NCBI GenBank assembly: GCA_964246985.1 | Contig: CAXTSE010000001.1 | Coordinates: 1 to 64,000 of the forward strand | Reading direction: 5' to 3' | DNA: 64,000 nucleotides | Source of the DNA: CAXTSE01 sp964246985 | GTDB lineage: Bacteria; Actinomycetota; Actinomycetes; Actinomycetales; Microbacteriaceae | Shown here: positions 42,185 through 50,543 of the stretch, in pieces | Numbering within the stretch: the stretch's first letter is position 1 | How the letters are laid out: each line of letters opens with the position of its first letter | Notes under the pieces: model-generated | What the model was told of the DNA's origin: nothing | Seen by the model: the letters and a program-made list of their open reading frames with translations, nothing else | The model's database searches: none | Translations under genes and position numbers: made by a program

Positions 42185-43257
42185 GCCCGCAGCCCCCGCT
42201 CGACGCGCTCGATCTGCTCGACGGGCACCCTCTCGTCGTCGGCGTGGGCGAGCAGCGGGTCCCCCGGCCCGTAGTTGACCGCGGGGATGCCGAGCGCCGA
42301 GAAGCGCGCCACGTCGGTCCAGCCGTACTTGGGCCGTGCCTCTCCCCCGACCGCCGCCACGAACGCCTGCGCGAGCGGGTCATCGAGACCCGGCCGCGCG
42401 CCCTCGGCGAGGTCGGTGACCTCCAGCTCGTAGTCCGCGAACAGCGACCGCAGGTGCGCGGTGGCCTGCTCGCCCGTCTGATCCGGGGCGAAGCGGTAGT
42501 TGACGGTGACCACGCACTCGTCGGGGACGACGTTGCCGGCCACACCGCCCGTGATCGCGACGGCGTTGAGCCCCTCGCGGTACACGAGCCCGTCGACCGC
42601 GACCTCGCGCGCCCGGTAGCCGGCCAGCAGAGCGAGCACCGGCGCCGCCGCGTGGATCGCGTTCACGCCCATCCACGACCGGGCGCTGTGCGCGCGGAGG
42701 CCCCGCGTGCGGATGTCTGCACGCAGGGTGCCGTTGCAGCCGCCCTCGATCTCGCCCGCCGTGGGCTCTCCGAGGATGGCGAAGTCGGCCTGCAGGAGCT
42801 CCGGATGCGTGCGCGCCAGCCGACCGAGACCGTTCAGGTCGGATGCCACCTCCTCGTTGTCGTAGAAGGCCCAGGTGATGTCGATGGCGGGCTCGGTGAC
42901 CGCGGCGGCGAGCGCGAGCATCACCGCGCATCCGCTCTTCATGTCGACGGTGCCGCGGCCCCACAGCACGTCGCCCTCGTCGCCGGGCGCGCCGGTTCCC
43001 GGCACGAGGCGCGACGGCAGGTTGCCGTTGACCGGGACGGTGTCGAGGTGGCCGGCGATCACCACGCGCCGGTCACGTCCGAGGGCCGTGCGGGCGACGA
43101 CGGCGTCGCCGTCGCGCGTCACGTCGAGATGCGGCAGCTCGCGCAGGGCCTGCTCGACAGCGTCGGCGATCTGCGCCTCGCTGCCCGAGACCGAGAAGAT
43201 GTCGACGAGCTGGCGGGTGAGGTCGACGGCCGAGGCCGTGAGGTCGAGGCGGGTCAC
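42166..43257 (-). CDS. dapE: Succinyl-diaminopimelate desuccinylase DapE
   Basis: 363 residues, M20 metallopeptidase fold. Metal ligands are visible: AGHLDTVP near 67, GRGTVDMKSG near 98 (bridging aspartate), FYDNEEV near 130 (catalytic and metal glutamates), GEPTAG near 161, and GPGDPLLAHADDERV near 335 (terminal histidine). It releases succinate from N-succinyl-LL-DAP in the lysine/peptidoglycan pathway. GTG 43257 has TAGGCT (43264-43269, minus strand) six bases upstream. It is divergent from dapD, with only 39 bases between starts, so both promoters are interleaved. Confidence 0.93.
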   Translation of the reverse strand: MTRLDLTASAVDLTRQLVDIFSVSGSEAQIADAVEQALRELPHLDVTRDGDAVVARTALGRDRRVVIAGHLDTVPVNGNLPSRLVPGTGAPGDEGDVLWGRGTVDMKSGCAVMLALAAAVTEPAIDITWAFYDNEEVASDLNGLGRLARTHPELLQADFAILGEPTAGEIEGGCNGTLRADIRTRGLRAHSARSWMGVNAIHAAAPVLALLAGYRAREVAVDGLVYREGLNAVAITGGVAGNVVPDECVVTVNYRFAPDQTGEQATAHLRSLFADYELEVTDLAEGARPGLDDPLAQAFVAAVGGEARPKYGWTDVARFSALGIPAVNYGPGDPLLAHADDERVPVEQIERVERGLRAWLLTG

Positions 43258-43296
43258 CCGATCAGCCTAGGCGCGCGGTCGCAATACCCTGGGGAG

Positions 43297-44221
43297 ATGA
43301 CTTCCGCATGGGGCATCGGCCTCGCCACGATCGCGTCCGACGGCACCGTGCTCGACACGTGGTTCCCGTCGCCCGCGCTGGGAGAGGCTCCCGCATCCGC
43401 TGAGCAGGACGCCCGCACGGCGTTCGCCGACGCCGTCGGTCCGGACGCGCGCCGCGACGTGCGCCTCGAGGCGGTGTCGGTCGCGATCGACACGGATGCG
43501 CCCCCCGCCTCGACCTCGGACGCGTACCTTCGCCTGCACCTGCTCAGCCACCTGCTGGTCGCCCCGAACACCGTCGACCTCGACGGCCTGTTCGGCCACC
43601 TGCCCATCGTCGCGTGGACGACCGCCGGCCCCGTGCATCCGGATGCCCTGACGCGCCTCCGCCCGAGCCTGCAGCGCGCCGGGATCTCGGTGCACGGCGT
43701 CGACAAGTTTCCGCGGCTGCTCGACTACGTGACGCCCGAGCGCGTGCGGATCGCCGACGCCTCGCGCGTGCGGCTCGGCGCCCACCTCGCACCCGGCACC
43801 ACCGTGATGCACGAGGGCTTCGTGAACTTCAACGCGGGCACGCTCGGCGCTTCGATGGTCGAGGGGCGGATCTCGCAGGGCGTCGTCGTCGGCGACGGCT
43901 CGGACGTCGGGGGTGGGGCCTCGATCATGGGCACCCTCTCGGGCGGCGGCACGCAGCGGGTCGCGATCGGCGAGCGGGCCCTCCTCGGCGCGAACTCGGG
44001 CGTCGGCATCTCGATCGGCGACGACTCGGTGGTCGAGGCCGGACTCTACGTGACCGCCGGCACGAAGGTGACGGTGCTGCTCGGAGGCGGCGCGACGCGG
44101 GTGGCGAAGGCCGTCGAGCTCAGCGGGGTGGCCGTTCCGCCGCAACTCGCAGACGGGCGCCGTCGAGGTGCTGCAGCGCTCGGGCGACGGCGTCGCTCTG
44201 AACGCGGCGCTGCACGCGTAG
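43297..44221 (+). CDS. dapD: Tetrahydrodipicolinate N-succinyltransferase DapD, frameshifted near the 3' end
   Basis: The frame from ATG 43297 encodes DapD with its trimeric left-handed beta-helix (HEGFVNFNAGTLGASMVEGRIS, then hexapeptide repeats such as VGDGSDVGGGASIMG) and catalytic E/G-rich core up to AKAVELSGVA at 44133. There the frame is lost: the conserved C-terminus FRRNSQTGAVEVLQRSGDG...LNAALHA is encoded one base later, from 44135 to TAG 44219-44221. By comparison with the family (SG..NLLFRRNS), about eight bases seem missing. Read straight, the protein instead gains unrelated residues to 44331, overlapping the next gene. TACCCT lies six bases before the ATG. Confidence 0.85.
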
Positions 44222-44243
44222 CTCGTCGCGCGCCTCGGCCGCC

Positions 44244-44849
44244 TCAGTACTCGGGGATGTTGCGCGCCTCGAGCATGGCGAGGTCGACGTTGACGAGGGC
44301 GCGGAGGCGCTCGTCGCGGCCCTGCTCGTAGTCGCGCGGATCGCGGGGGGCTCCGGCGCCGGGGATGGTGGCGCCGATCCACGCGGACAGCTCGTCGAGC
44401 GCCGCCTCGTTGGCGCGAGCGTAGACGGCGCGCACGTACTCGTCGTCGCTGCTGAGCTGCCGGAGCCGCTCGGCGAGTCCCCGCGAGACCTCCTCGCGCC
44501 GCTCGAGAGTGTGGAGGTCTCCCGCGCGGTAGTCGGACTGGTGCACCGCCTTGCCCGACCGGTCTCGCGCATCGTCGCGGGCGTCCGCGATGCGCTGGGC
44601 GTCGTCCTCCTTCTCCACCGCGAGGTCCCAGAGCTCGGTGCGCACGGCATCCAGGGCGGCGGTCTCGTCGAAGTCGGCCCGATCGCGCAGAGCGCGCAGC
44701 ACGATCCCGTTCTTGATGGCGAGTCGGAGGGCTGCACCGGCGATCATGACGCCCTCGTCGACGAGCTCATCGACAGGGACCTCGGGCCGGGGCGCCGGCG
44801 CGACGTACCGACCGACGTCGACACGACGTCGCTTGCGGAACAGCGCCAT
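44244..44849 (-). CDS. Conserved hypothetical protein next to citrate synthase
   Basis: 201 residues, mainly charged helices and no signal peptide. Features: a basic N-terminus (ALFRKRRRVD), an early hydrophobic helix (VMIAGAALRLAIKNGIVLRAL) that is not long enough for a sure membrane span, and an acidic/arginine coiled-coil (EKEDDAQRIADARDDARDRS). No family recognised. ATG 44849 is chosen over an upstream open stretch because AAAGGGG precedes it by about eight bases and the upstream residues are cysteine/proline-rich shadow sequence. A TAGGAT box lies 23 bases upstream, so it has a short leader. Confidence 0.7.
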   Translation of the reverse strand: MALFRKRRRVDVGRYVAPAPRPEVPVDELVDEGVMIAGAALRLAIKNGIVLRALRDRADFDETAALDAVRTELWDLAVEKEDDAQRIADARDDARDRSGKAVHQSDYRAGDLHTLERREEVSRGLAERLRQLSSDDEYVRAVYARANEAALDELSAWIGATIPGAGAPRDPRDYEQGRDERLRALVNVDLAMLEARNIPEY

Positions 44850-44930
44850 CGGACCGACCCCTTTCGCCCGAATCCTACTCTTCGGCGACGACAGCACCCC
44901 GGCCCGGCGCGGGCACGGCACGGCCCGCGA

Positions 44931-44980
44931 GTGACCAGCTGTGCACGCCACGGGCGGCGCGCCGGTGCACATGTGGTCAT
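44931..44980 (-). terminator. Long inverted repeat downstream of gltA
   Basis: Arms GTGACCAGCTGTGCAC (44931-44946) and GTGCACATGTGGTCAT (44965-44980) are inverted with three mismatches around a GC-rich 18-base loop. It lies 48 bases past the gltA stop and before the promoter of the hypothetical gene. No T run follows, so it may act as a Rho-dependent end or an mRNA stabiliser. Confidence 0.5.
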
Positions 44981-45027
44981 TCGGGGGCGGAACCCGCGGA
45001 GGACCGCCCGCGGGACGGGATCGCGCT

Positions 45028-46347
45028 CTAGCGGTCGGCGGGCCAGTCGCGGGCCGGTGAACCCGTGTACAGCTGCTGGGGACGGCCGATCTTGGTGGCC
45101 GGGTCGTCGTTGCTCTCGCGCCATTGGGCGATCCAGCCGGGCAGCCGGCCGATCGCGAACAGCACCGTGAACATGCGCGGCGGGAAGCCCATCGCCTTGT
45201 AGATGACGCCCGTGTAGAAGTCGACGTTCGGGTAGAGCTTGCGCGAGATGAAGTAGTCGTCGGCGAGCGCCACCTCCTCGAGCTCCTTGGCGATGTCGAG
45301 CAGCGGGTCGCTCACGCCGAGCGCCGCGAGCACCTCGTCGGCGCTCTCCTTCACGAGGCGTGCGCGCGGGTCGAAGTTCTTGTAGACCCGGTGGCCGAAG
45401 CCCATGAGCTTGACGCCCTGCTCCTTGTTCTTCACGCGCTCGACGAAGCGGTCGACGCTCTCGCCCGAGTCGCGGATCTCGCCGAGCATCTTGAGCACGG
45501 CCTCGTTGGCCCCGCCGTGCAGCGGGCCGGACAGGGCCTGGATGCCGGCGGAGATCGACGCGAACATGTTGGCCTGCGTCGACCCGACCAGCCGCACCGT
45601 CGAGGTGGAGGCGTTCTGCTCGTGGTCCTCGTGCAGGATCAGCAGGCGGTCGAGCGCCTTCACCAGCACCGGATTGGTCTGGTAGATCTCGGCGAGGTTG
45701 CCAAAGTTCAGCTTGAGGAAGTTCTCGATGAAGTTGAGCGAGTTGTCGGGGTAGAGGAACGCCTGGCCGATCGCCTTCTTGTGCGCGTAGGCCGCGATCA
45801 CCGGCAGCTTGGCGAGCAGGCGGATCGTCGACAGCTCGACCTTCTCGGGGTCGTTCGGGTCGAGGGAGTCCTCGTAGTAGGTCGACAGCGCCGAGACGGC
45901 CGACGACAGCACCGACATCGGATGCGCGGTGTGCGGCAGCGCTGAGAAGAAGCGCTTGAGATCCTCGTGCAGCAGGGTGTGGCGCCGCACCTTCTCGCTG
46001 AACTCCTCGAGCTCGGATGCGGTCGGGAGCTCGCCGTAGATGAGCAGCCAGGCGACCTCGAGATAGGTCGAGTTCGTGGCGACGTCCTCGATGGAGTAGC
46101 CGCGGTAGCGCAGGATGCCCGCATCGCCGTCGATGTAGGTGATCGCGCTGCGCGTCGACGCCGTGTTGACGAAGCCCTGGTCGAGCGCCGTCAGGCCGGT
46201 GGCCTTCGTGAACGTCGAGACGTCGGCGGCCGACTTGCCCTCGGACGCGGGAAGCACCGGGAACTCGGTGGTCGTCCCCCGGTATGAGAGAGTGACCACG
46301 TCGTCGGACGGTGGCATGGTGTCGGGATCGCCGGCTGCATCGCTCAC
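45028..46347 (-). CDS. gltA: Citrate synthase
   Basis: 439 residues, type I/II citrate synthase of actinobacterial length. Catalytic residues are visible: GPLHGGANEAVL near 275 and GFGHRVYK near 315 (histidines) and NVDFYTGVIY near 370 (aspartate). It condenses acetyl-CoA with oxaloacetate in the cytoplasm. GTG 46347 has TAGGCT (46354-46359, minus strand) six bases upstream, again a leaderless pattern, so it is transcribed independently of dapC, which stops 54 bases upstream. Confidence 0.96.
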   Translation of the reverse strand: MSDAAGDPDTMPPSDDVVTLSYRGTTTEFPVLPASEGKSAADVSTFTKATGLTALDQGFVNTASTRSAITYIDGDAGILRYRGYSIEDVATNSTYLEVAWLLIYGELPTASELEEFSEKVRRHTLLHEDLKRFFSALPHTAHPMSVLSSAVSALSTYYEDSLDPNDPEKVELSTIRLLAKLPVIAAYAHKKAIGQAFLYPDNSLNFIENFLKLNFGNLAEIYQTNPVLVKALDRLLILHEDHEQNASTSTVRLVGSTQANMFASISAGIQALSGPLHGGANEAVLKMLGEIRDSGESVDRFVERVKNKEQGVKLMGFGHRVYKNFDPRARLVKESADEVLAALGVSDPLLDIAKELEEVALADDYFISRKLYPNVDFYTGVIYKAMGFPPRMFTVLFAIGRLPGWIAQWRESNDDPATKIGRPQQLYTGSPARDWPADR

Positions 46348-46401
46348 GGATACAGCCTACGTGGTGCCCGTGACCACTGACGAAATCGCCAAGGACCGGC
46401 G

Positions 46402-47502
46402 TCAGCGGTTGGAGGACCCCGCCAACCGGCGCTCGGCCTCGGCCACGCGCTCGTCGGTCGTGGTGATCGCGACCCGCACGTGCCGGGCGCCGTGGGGCCC
46501 GTAGAACGTGCCCGGAGCCGCCAGGATCCCGAGGTCGGCGAGCGCCGAGATCGTCTCCCACGCGTCCTCACCACGCGTGACCCAGAGGTAGAGCCCGGCG
46601 TGCGACTCGTCGACGCGGAACCCGGCCCCCTCGAGGGCGGACCGCAGGCGGTCTCGGCGCGCTCGGTACAGCTCGCGCTGGGCGACGACGTGCTCCTCGT
46701 CGCGGAGTGCAGCGACCATCGCTGCCTGCACAGGCGCCGGAGGGTTGAGCCCGAGGTGCTTGCGGGCCTGCACGAGCTCGTCGATGAGATCGCTGCATCC
46801 GGCCGCGAACCCGGCGCGGTAGCCGGCGAGATTGGCCGTCTTGCTGAGCGACGACACCGACAGGGTGAGGCGACGGCTGTCGCCGATCACCCGAGGATCG
46901 AGGATCGTCGGGGTCGCGACGCCGGACTCCCAGTTGAGCTCGGTGTAGCACTCGTCGTTCGCGATGACGGCGCCGAGGTCGCGGGCGCGGGCGACCGCGC
47001 GGGCGAGGAACTCGACATCCCACACCCGGCCGTCCGGGTTGCCGGGGCTGTTCAGCCAGATGAGCTTCGTGGCGGCCGGCCACTCGTCGGGATCGTCCGA
47101 GACGAGCACCTGCGCTCCGACGACGGCGGCTCCGACCGCATAGCTCGGGTACGCCAGCGTCGGGTGTACCACCACGTCATCGGGGCCGAGGCCGAGCAGC
47201 GTGGGCAGCAGCGCGATCAGCTCCTTGGATCCGATCGTCGGCATGACGTTGGCGACGCCGAGCTCGACACCGTGCACGCGCGCGTACCAGTCGACGATCG
47301 CGCTCCGCAGCTCGGGCGTCCCGATCGTCGCCGGATAGCCGGGCGCGTCGGAGGCCGCGGCGAGAGCGTCCCGGATGACCGCGGGAGTCGGGTCGACCGG
47401 CGACCCGATGGCGAGATCGACGATGCCGCCCGGATGCGCCGCGGCGCGCTCGCGGAACGGGATCAGCGCATCCCACGGGAAGTCGGGCAGGTCGAGGCTC
47501 AC
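46402..47502 (-). CDS. dapC: N-succinyldiaminopimelate aminotransferase DapC
   Basis: 366 residues, PLP fold type I aminotransferase. The PLP lysine lies in SVSSLSKTANLAGYRAGF near 232, the cofactor-binding NDECYTELNW near 198, and the conserved NSPGNPDGRV near 158. The actinobacterial DapC group starts SLDLPDFPWDAL, which supports GTG 47502 over the open frame upstream. It transaminates succinyl-amino-ketopimelate between the DapD and DapE steps. It is 29 bases downstream of the ferredoxin gene, the same fdxC-dapC order as in mycobacteria. Confidence 0.92.
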   Translation of the reverse strand: MSLDLPDFPWDALIPFRERAAAHPGGIVDLAIGSPVDPTPAVIRDALAAASDAPGYPATIGTPELRSAIVDWYARVHGVELGVANVMPTIGSKELIALLPTLLGLGPDDVVVHPTLAYPSYAVGAAVVGAQVLVSDDPDEWPAATKLIWLNSPGNPDGRVWDVEFLARAVARARDLGAVIANDECYTELNWESGVATPTILDPRVIGDSRRLTLSVSSLSKTANLAGYRAGFAAGCSDLIDELVQARKHLGLNPPAPVQAAMVAALRDEEHVVAQRELYRARRDRLRSALEGAGFRVDESHAGLYLWVTRGEDAWETISALADLGILAAPGTFYGPHGARHVRVAITTTDERVAEAERRLAGSSNR

Positions 47503-47531
47503 GGGCGGGCCCGCATCGACGTGGCGGGCAC

Positions 47532-47858
47532 CTAGTGCGCCGTCTCCTGCGGGGGCAGAGCCGCGATCAGCGGGTGGTCGCCGGCGATGACGCCGACCTT
47601 CGCCGCGCCTCCGGGCGAGCCGACCTCCTGGAAGAACTCGACGTTGGCCTTGTAGTAGTCCGACCACTGATCGGGCAGGTCGTCCTCGTAGTAGATGGCC
47701 TCGACGGGGCAGACGGGCTCGCACGCACCGCAGTCGACGCATTCGTCGGGGTGGATGTAGAGCATCCGATCACCCTCGTAGATGCAGTCGACCGGGCACT
47801 CGTCGATGCAGGCGCGATCCTTGAGATCGACGCAGGGAAGGGCGATGACGTAGGTCAT
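47532..47858 (-). CDS. fdxA: 7Fe-type ferredoxin
   Basis: 108 residues. Cysteines C9, C17 and C50 bind the 3Fe-4S cluster and C21, C40, C43, C46 the 4Fe-4S cluster in the usual 7Fe pattern (DECPVDCIYEGDRMLYIHP and DECVDCGACEPVCPVEAIY). It transfers electrons in the cytoplasm; the partner is unknown. The start overlaps the stop of the upstream membrane-protein gene (ATGA) and dapC follows, so three genes form one operon. Confidence 0.95.
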   Translation of the reverse strand: MTYVIALPCVDLKDRACIDECPVDCIYEGDRMLYIHPDECVDCGACEPVCPVEAIYYEDDLPDQWSDYYKANVEFFQEVGSPGGAAKVGVIAGDHPLIAALPPQETAH

Positions 47859-48292
47859 TGGTCCATCTTATTCGTCGCGCGGCCGCCCTCCGGCCACACG
47901 GAGGCCGCGACGGCGCCGACGACGCAGCCGATCGCCCAGACGGTGCCGGCCGTGCCGGTCGCACCTGTGAACGCGAGCACCAGGCCCGCATCGGCGGGCA
48001 GGGCCAGCGCGGATGCGGCGGCCAGCACCCCGATGCCGGCTGCGGCCGCGATGAGACGGCTGCCGAACACGAGACGGAACCCGGCGAGCAGCGCTGCGAC
48101 GACCGCGAGACCGCCGATCAGCCCCCAGGGCGCGAGCTGCGCGTGGGTGAAGGTGAGGACGAAGCCGACCGAGCCGCCGATGACGAGGGCGAACACTGCA
48201 GTGAGGACGGATGCGATGACACCCGCGCGGTCGGGACCGGGCGCGGCGTCATACCCGCCCTGCGGGCCGTATCCGCCGTGCTGGTACGTCAT
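47855..48292 (-). CDS. Small membrane protein upstream of ferredoxin
   Basis: 145 residues: a short glycine/tyrosine-rich cytoplasmic start (YQHGGYGPQGGYDAAPGP) followed by four hydrophobic helices (about 25-45, 51-71, 75-97 and 105-125). No family recognised. ATG 48292 is preferred because GGAGG lies four bases upstream; GTG 48310 is six codons earlier and includes the Shine-Dalgarno inside it. It is the first gene of the membrane protein-fdxA-dapC operon and is divergent from the EfeU gene. Confidence 0.75.
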   Translation of the reverse strand: MTYQHGGYGPQGGYDAAPGPDRAGVIASVLTAVFALVIGGSVGFVLTFTHAQLAPWGLIGGLAVVAALLAGFRLVFGSRLIAAAAGIGVLAAASALALPADAGLVLAFTGATGTAGTVWAIGCVVGAVAASVWPEGGRATNKMDQ

Positions 48293-48340
48293 GTCGCCTC
48301 CGTTGGACACGATAACGCGCCGGGACTAGTGTGGCCCGAG

Positions 48341-48359
48341 TAAGGGTAGCCTCACCACA
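48341..48359 (+). promoter_or_regulatory. Probable DtxR/IdeR iron box for efeUOB
   Basis: TAAGGGTAGCCTCACCACA matches 14 of 19 positions of the DtxR/IdeR consensus TTAGGTTAGSCTAACCTAA, with the central GTAGCCT-type core intact. It lies 36 bases before GTG 48395, so iron-loaded regulator would block transcription of the iron uptake operon. Confidence 0.7.
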
Positions 48360-48394
48360 CTTCGTGGGGACCCTCCTCCTCCCGAAAGCGTTCC

Positions 48395-49255
48395 GTGATC
48401 CCCAATCTCCTGATCGGCCTGCGCGAGGGCCTGGAGGCCGGACTCGTCGTCGGCATCCTGGTCGCCTACCTCGACAAGGTCGACCGCCGCGACGTGCTCC
48501 CGCGCCTCTGGCTCGGCATCGCGATCGCCGTGGCTATCTCGCTCGCGACCGGCGCGATCCTGACCTTCGGACCGTACGGACTGAGCTTCCAGGCGCAGGA
48601 GATCCTCGGCGGCACCCTGTCGATCGTCGCCGTCGGGATGGTCACCTGGATGATCTTCTGGATGGCGCGTCACGCCCGCAACCTGCGCGGCGAACTGCAG
48701 GGTCAGCTCGATCGCGCCCTCTCCGGATCGGCAGCAGGGCTCGTCGTCGTCGGCGTGCTGAGCGTCGGCCGCGAGGGCATCGAGACCGCGCTGTTCGTCT
48801 GGGCGAGCGTCAAGTCGACCGGCGACCCGGTCGCGGGCACCATCGGCGCGATCCTCGGCATCCTCGTGTCGATCGTCATCGCGTACCTCATCTACCGCGG
48901 CTTCGTGCGCATCAACCTGTCCCGGTTCTTCTTCATCACCGGTCTCTTCCTGATCGTCGTCGCCGCCGGTGTGCTGCTGTACGGCATCGGCGACCTGCAG
49001 GAGGCGGGAGTTCTGCCGGGCTGGGGCGCCGCCGCCTTCAGCGTCGCGGCCGCGATCCCCCCGACCAGCTGGTACGGCCACCTCCTGGGCGGCCTCGTCA
49101 ACTTCACCCCCGAGCCCACCTGGCTGCAGGTCGTCGCGTGGATCGCGTACGTCGGGATCACGATCGCCGTCTTCCTGCGCGCCAGCGGCAAGCTGCCCCG
49201 GCGCCGCGCCCTCGAGCCGGCCGCCCCCCGAGCCACAGCCGACACGGCTGTCTGA
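48395..49255 (+). CDS. efeU: Iron permease EfeU (FTR1 family)
   Basis: 286 residues with seven predicted membrane helices. The two iron-path motifs are visible: REGLEAG at residues 10-16 and REGIETA near 126, as in FTR1/EfeU. It moves ferrous or ferric iron through the membrane with EfeO and EfeB encoded downstream. GTG 48395 follows a stretch without clear Shine-Dalgarno. Upstream is a DtxR-type box, and the next gene starts 31 bases after the stop, so efeU-efeO-efeB form one iron-repressed operon. Confidence 0.94.
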   Translation: MIPNLLIGLREGLEAGLVVGILVAYLDKVDRRDVLPRLWLGIAIAVAISLATGAILTFGPYGLSFQAQEILGGTLSIVAVGMVTWMIFWMARHARNLRGELQGQLDRALSGSAAGLVVVGVLSVGREGIETALFVWASVKSTGDPVAGTIGAILGILVSIVIAYLIYRGFVRINLSRFFFITGLFLIVVAAGVLLYGIGDLQEAGVLPGWGAAAFSVAAAIPPTSWYGHLLGGLVNFTPEPTWLQVVAWIAYVGITIAVFLRASGKLPRRRALEPAAPRATADTAV

Positions 49256-49286
49256 CGTGCGCACCGCATCCGACATGAGGAGACCC

Positions 49287-50504
49287 ATGCCCATCCGCCC
49301 CCTGACCGGCCTCTCGATGGCGGCCGTCGCCGCCGTCGCCGCCCTCGCGTTGAGCGGCTGCGTGCCCAACGCCCCGGCCGGCGGCTCCGCCGTGCGCGTC
49401 GACATCGCCGACGACACCTGCGCGGTCTCGACCACGACGGCGACCGCCGGCGCCGTGACCTTCGACCTCAGCAACACCGGCAGCGACATCAACGAGTTCG
49501 AGATCCTCGCCGACGACCAGCTGCGCATCGTGGGCGAGAAGGAGAACGTCATCCCCGACCAGACGGTCAGCTACACCGCTCAGCTCGAGCCGGGGACCTA
49601 CTGGACGGCCTGCAAGTTCCAGATGGTTGGGTCGCCCATCGGGATGACCGAGTTCACCGTCACGGGCGAGGCCTCGGCCGTCGACGCCGACGAGCAGGAG
49701 CTGATCGACGAGGCCGTCACGGACTACGTGTCGTACATCAAGTCGCAGGCGGGCGAGCTCGTGCCCGCGGTGCAGGCGTTCACCGACGCGTACGCCGCCG
49801 GCGACGACGAGACAGCGCGCAGCCTGTTCGCCTCCACCCGCGCCTTCTACGAGCGGATCGAGCCGACGGCCGAGGCGTTCGGCGACCTCGACCCGAAGAT
49901 CGACTACCGCGAGGTCGACGCCGTGGCGGAGGGCCTCGACTGGACAGGCTTCCACCGCATCGAGAAGGACCTCTGGCCGCCGGCCGAGGGCGATCTCAAC
50001 TCCGACGGCACGAGCGCCCTGCTGGACTGGGCCCCGTCGACGCCGGACGAGCGCGCCACCTACGCCCAGGGGCTCGTCGAGGACATGCAGGACCTCTACG
50101 ACCTCGTCTACGCCGACGACTTCACGGTGTCGCTGGCCGACATCTCGAACGGCGCCATCGGGCTGCTCGACGAGGTCGCAGTCGGCAAGATCTCGGGCGA
50201 GGAGGACTGGTGGTCGCGCACCGACCTCACCGACTTCGCGGCGAACGTGCAGGGCGCCGAGGTGGCCTTCGGCAACGTGCAGCAGCTCGTCGCCAGCAAG
50301 GGCGACGACGGAACGGAGCTCGCCTCCGACATCCAGGAGCAGTTTGACGCCCTCAACGCCCTGCTCGCCCGGTACGGCAGCATCGACGCGGGCTTCGTGC
50401 CCTACGACCAGGTCGACGACGCCCAGCGCAAGGAGCTCAGCGACCAGGTCAACGCCCTCGCCGAGCCGCTCTCGAAGCTGACGTCGACGGTGCTGGGCCT
50501 CTAG
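49287..50504 (+). CDS. efeO: EfeO lipoprotein with cupredoxin and imelysin (M75) domains
   Basis: 405 residues. Signal peptide with lipobox LSGC, C25 as the lipidated residue. A cupredoxin-like domain (about 33-125) has DTCAVS and the YWTACKFQMVGSPIGM segment, followed by an imelysin/M75 domain with the HxxE iron motif (FHRIEKD near 223). It captures iron outside the membrane for EfeU. ATG 49287 is preferred over ATG 49275 because AGGAG lies four to five bases before it. Confidence 0.93.
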   Translation: MPIRPLTGLSMAAVAAVAALALSGCVPNAPAGGSAVRVDIADDTCAVSTTTATAGAVTFDLSNTGSDINEFEILADDQLRIVGEKENVIPDQTVSYTAQLEPGTYWTACKFQMVGSPIGMTEFTVTGEASAVDADEQELIDEAVTDYVSYIKSQAGELVPAVQAFTDAYAAGDDETARSLFASTRAFYERIEPTAEAFGDLDPKIDYREVDAVAEGLDWTGFHRIEKDLWPPAEGDLNSDGTSALLDWAPSTPDERATYAQGLVEDMQDLYDLVYADDFTVSLADISNGAIGLLDEVAVGKISGEEDWWSRTDLTDFAANVQGAEVAFGNVQQLVASKGDDGTELASDIQEQFDALNALLARYGSIDAGFVPYDQVDDAQRKELSDQVNALAEPLSKLTSTVLGL

Positions 50505-50543
50505 CCCGGCATCCTCCCCGCCGAGCACCTACCCTCGAAGACG

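Noticed and set aside
43297..44221. Programmed frameshift in dapD
   Set aside because: No slippery run or stimulatory structure is seen at 44125-44140, and family comparison indicates missing bases rather than a one-base slip.
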